NCBI GenBank assembly: GCA_944325475.1
Contig: CALVAF010000192.1
Span: forward strand, 1 to 6,583
Length of the DNA stretch: 6,583 bases
DNA from: an uncultured Helicobacter sp.
GTDB lineage: Bacteria > Campylobacterota > Campylobacteria > Campylobacterales > Helicobacteraceae
Direction of reading: 5' to 3'
The position numbers were made by a program, and so were the translations under genes. Of this stretch, positions 5,890 through 6,583 are shown one piece after another (positions within the stretch are counted from its first letter, which is position 1; the number at the start of each line of letters is the position of its first letter). The notes under the pieces were generated by a model. It did no database searches, was not told where the DNA came from, and saw only the letters and a program-made list of their open reading frames with translations.

Positions 5890-6583
5890 ATGCGATTAGC
5901 TATTTGGCCTATTTTGGCAGGTGTGGCACTGGGCGTTATAGCACCTCTTTTAGTTTCTTTAGGAAATCCGGGTAATATGGGAATGTGTGCAGCGTGTTTT
6001 ACGCGTGATATAGCGGGTGGGATAAATTTGCATCAAGCCCCTATCGTGCAATATATTCGTCCTGAAATTATTGGGCTTGTGTTTGGTGCATTGGTGGCAA
6101 GTTTTGCATTTGGGGAGTTTCGTCCTCGTACTGGGTCTGCACCAGTGGTGCGATTTATGCTTGGATTTTTTGCAATGATTGGGGCATTGGTGTTTTTGGG
6201 CTGCCCTTGGAGAATGTGGCTTAGATTTAGCGCAGGGGATTTCACTGCTATTGCGGGGATTGTTGGGCTTGTGTGTGGGATTCTCATTGGGATATTTTTC
6301 TTAAAGCGTGGCTTTTCACTTGGACGCTCCTACCCCACTAGTAAAGTTGTAGGCTTTGTTTTCCCGCTTTTTATGCTGGGGCTTTTTGGGTTATTGCTTT
6401 GGGGGCTTGTAGATTCTTCAGCACCGGTGAAATTTTCACAAAAAGGTCCGGGCTCCCAACACGCACCACTTATTATTTCGCTTGTTGCTGGTTTGTTTTT
6501 GGGTGCGATATTTCAAAAAAGTCGTTTTTGTATGATAGCAGCAGTGCGTGATACAATATTGCTCAAAGATACGCATATTTTGC
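5890..6583 (+). CDS. fdhT: YedE/FdhT-family selenium-metabolism membrane transporter, N-terminal part (3' end cut by window edge)
   Basis: An open frame of 231 codons starts at ATG 5890 with TAGGAG at 5879-5884 as ribosome binding site and continues past the window. It encodes a polytopic inner-membrane protein with hydrophobic segments near residues 5-24, 57-76, 88-106, 117-138, 153-173 and 191-208. Family signatures are GNPGNMGMCAACFTRDIAGG (25-44), VQYIRPEIIG (53-62), MIGALVFLGCPWRM (96-109), LKRGFSLGRSYP (138-149), KGPGSQHAPL (185-194) and QKSRFCMIAAVRD (209-221). They match the selenium branch of the YeeE/YedE family. C105 and C214 fall in positions typical of the thiol relay of YeeE-type thiosulfate channels; C33 and C36 form a CxxC. 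In Campylobacter jejuni the related FdhT, with the TusA-like FdhU, is needed for selenium-dependent formate dehydrogenase. Transport of a selenium compound is inferred from the family. The symbol fdhT (also called yedE) is less certain than the family. Confidence 0.85.
   Translation, partial: MRLAIWPILAGVALGVIAPLLVSLGNPGNMGMCAACFTRDIAGGINLHQAPIVQYIRPEIIGLVFGALVASFAFGEFRPRTGSAPVVRFMLGFFAMIGALVFLGCPWRMWLRFSAGDFTAIAGIVGLVCGILIGIFFLKRGFSLGRSYPTSKVVGFVFPLFMLGLFGLLLWGLVDSSAPVKFSQKGPGSQHAPLIISLVAGLFLGAIFQKSRFCMIAAVRDTILLKDTHIL

Noticed and set aside
6033..6287. An 84-codon minus-strand frame at the right end
   Set aside because: It is antisense to the clear membrane protein frame beginning at 5890 and has no supporting motif.

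Overview
The window most likely comes from a Helicobacter-type campylobacterotum, perhaps an enterohepatic species; the species call is weak. This rests on the ribosomal protein and EF-G sequences, the gene order rpoC-rpsL-rpsG-fusA with no tuf after fusA, the large insertion in the RpoC trigger loop, TATAAT-type promoter spacing without a clear -35 box, and AT-rich spacers. In Helicobacter rpoB and rpoC are known to be one fused gene, but the fusion point is outside this window.

Layout: 2-2029 is the C-terminal part of the RNA polymerase beta' subunit, cut by the left edge. After a 99-base spacer with a hairpin over the rpoC stop codon and a TATAAT promoter candidate come rpsL (S12, GTG start, 2129-2518), rpsG (S7, 2532-2999) and fusA (EF-G, 3078-5159), all on the + strand. 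The rpsL-rpsG gap is only 13 bases. The rpsG-fusA gap is 78 bases and holds tandem hairpins. Together these genes supply the transcription catalyst, two small-subunit proteins of the decoding and head regions, and the translocase.

From 5160 to 5889 there is no intact gene. Most of it (5195-5809) can be pieced together, across several reading frames, as the remains of one SAM-dependent methyltransferase gene: a short basic N-terminus, a heptad-rich linker, a conserved block around YEARYWG, the SAM-binding motif VDVGCGDW, and a C-terminal strand. It carries many one-base indels, mostly in homopolymer runs, at least one in-frame stop, and an apparent internal deletion of the centre of the catalytic domain.

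From 5890 a good ribosome binding site and ATG open a membrane protein that runs off the right edge, a YedE/FdhT-type selenium-metabolism transporter. In Campylobacter this family supports selenium-dependent formate dehydrogenase, so an fdhU-like gene may follow just outside. I did not find convincing evidence of an undescribed system. The most informative parts are the decayed methyltransferase, the intergenic hairpins and the enlarged RpoC insertion. No tRNA, rRNA, CRISPR array or insertion sequence was seen.
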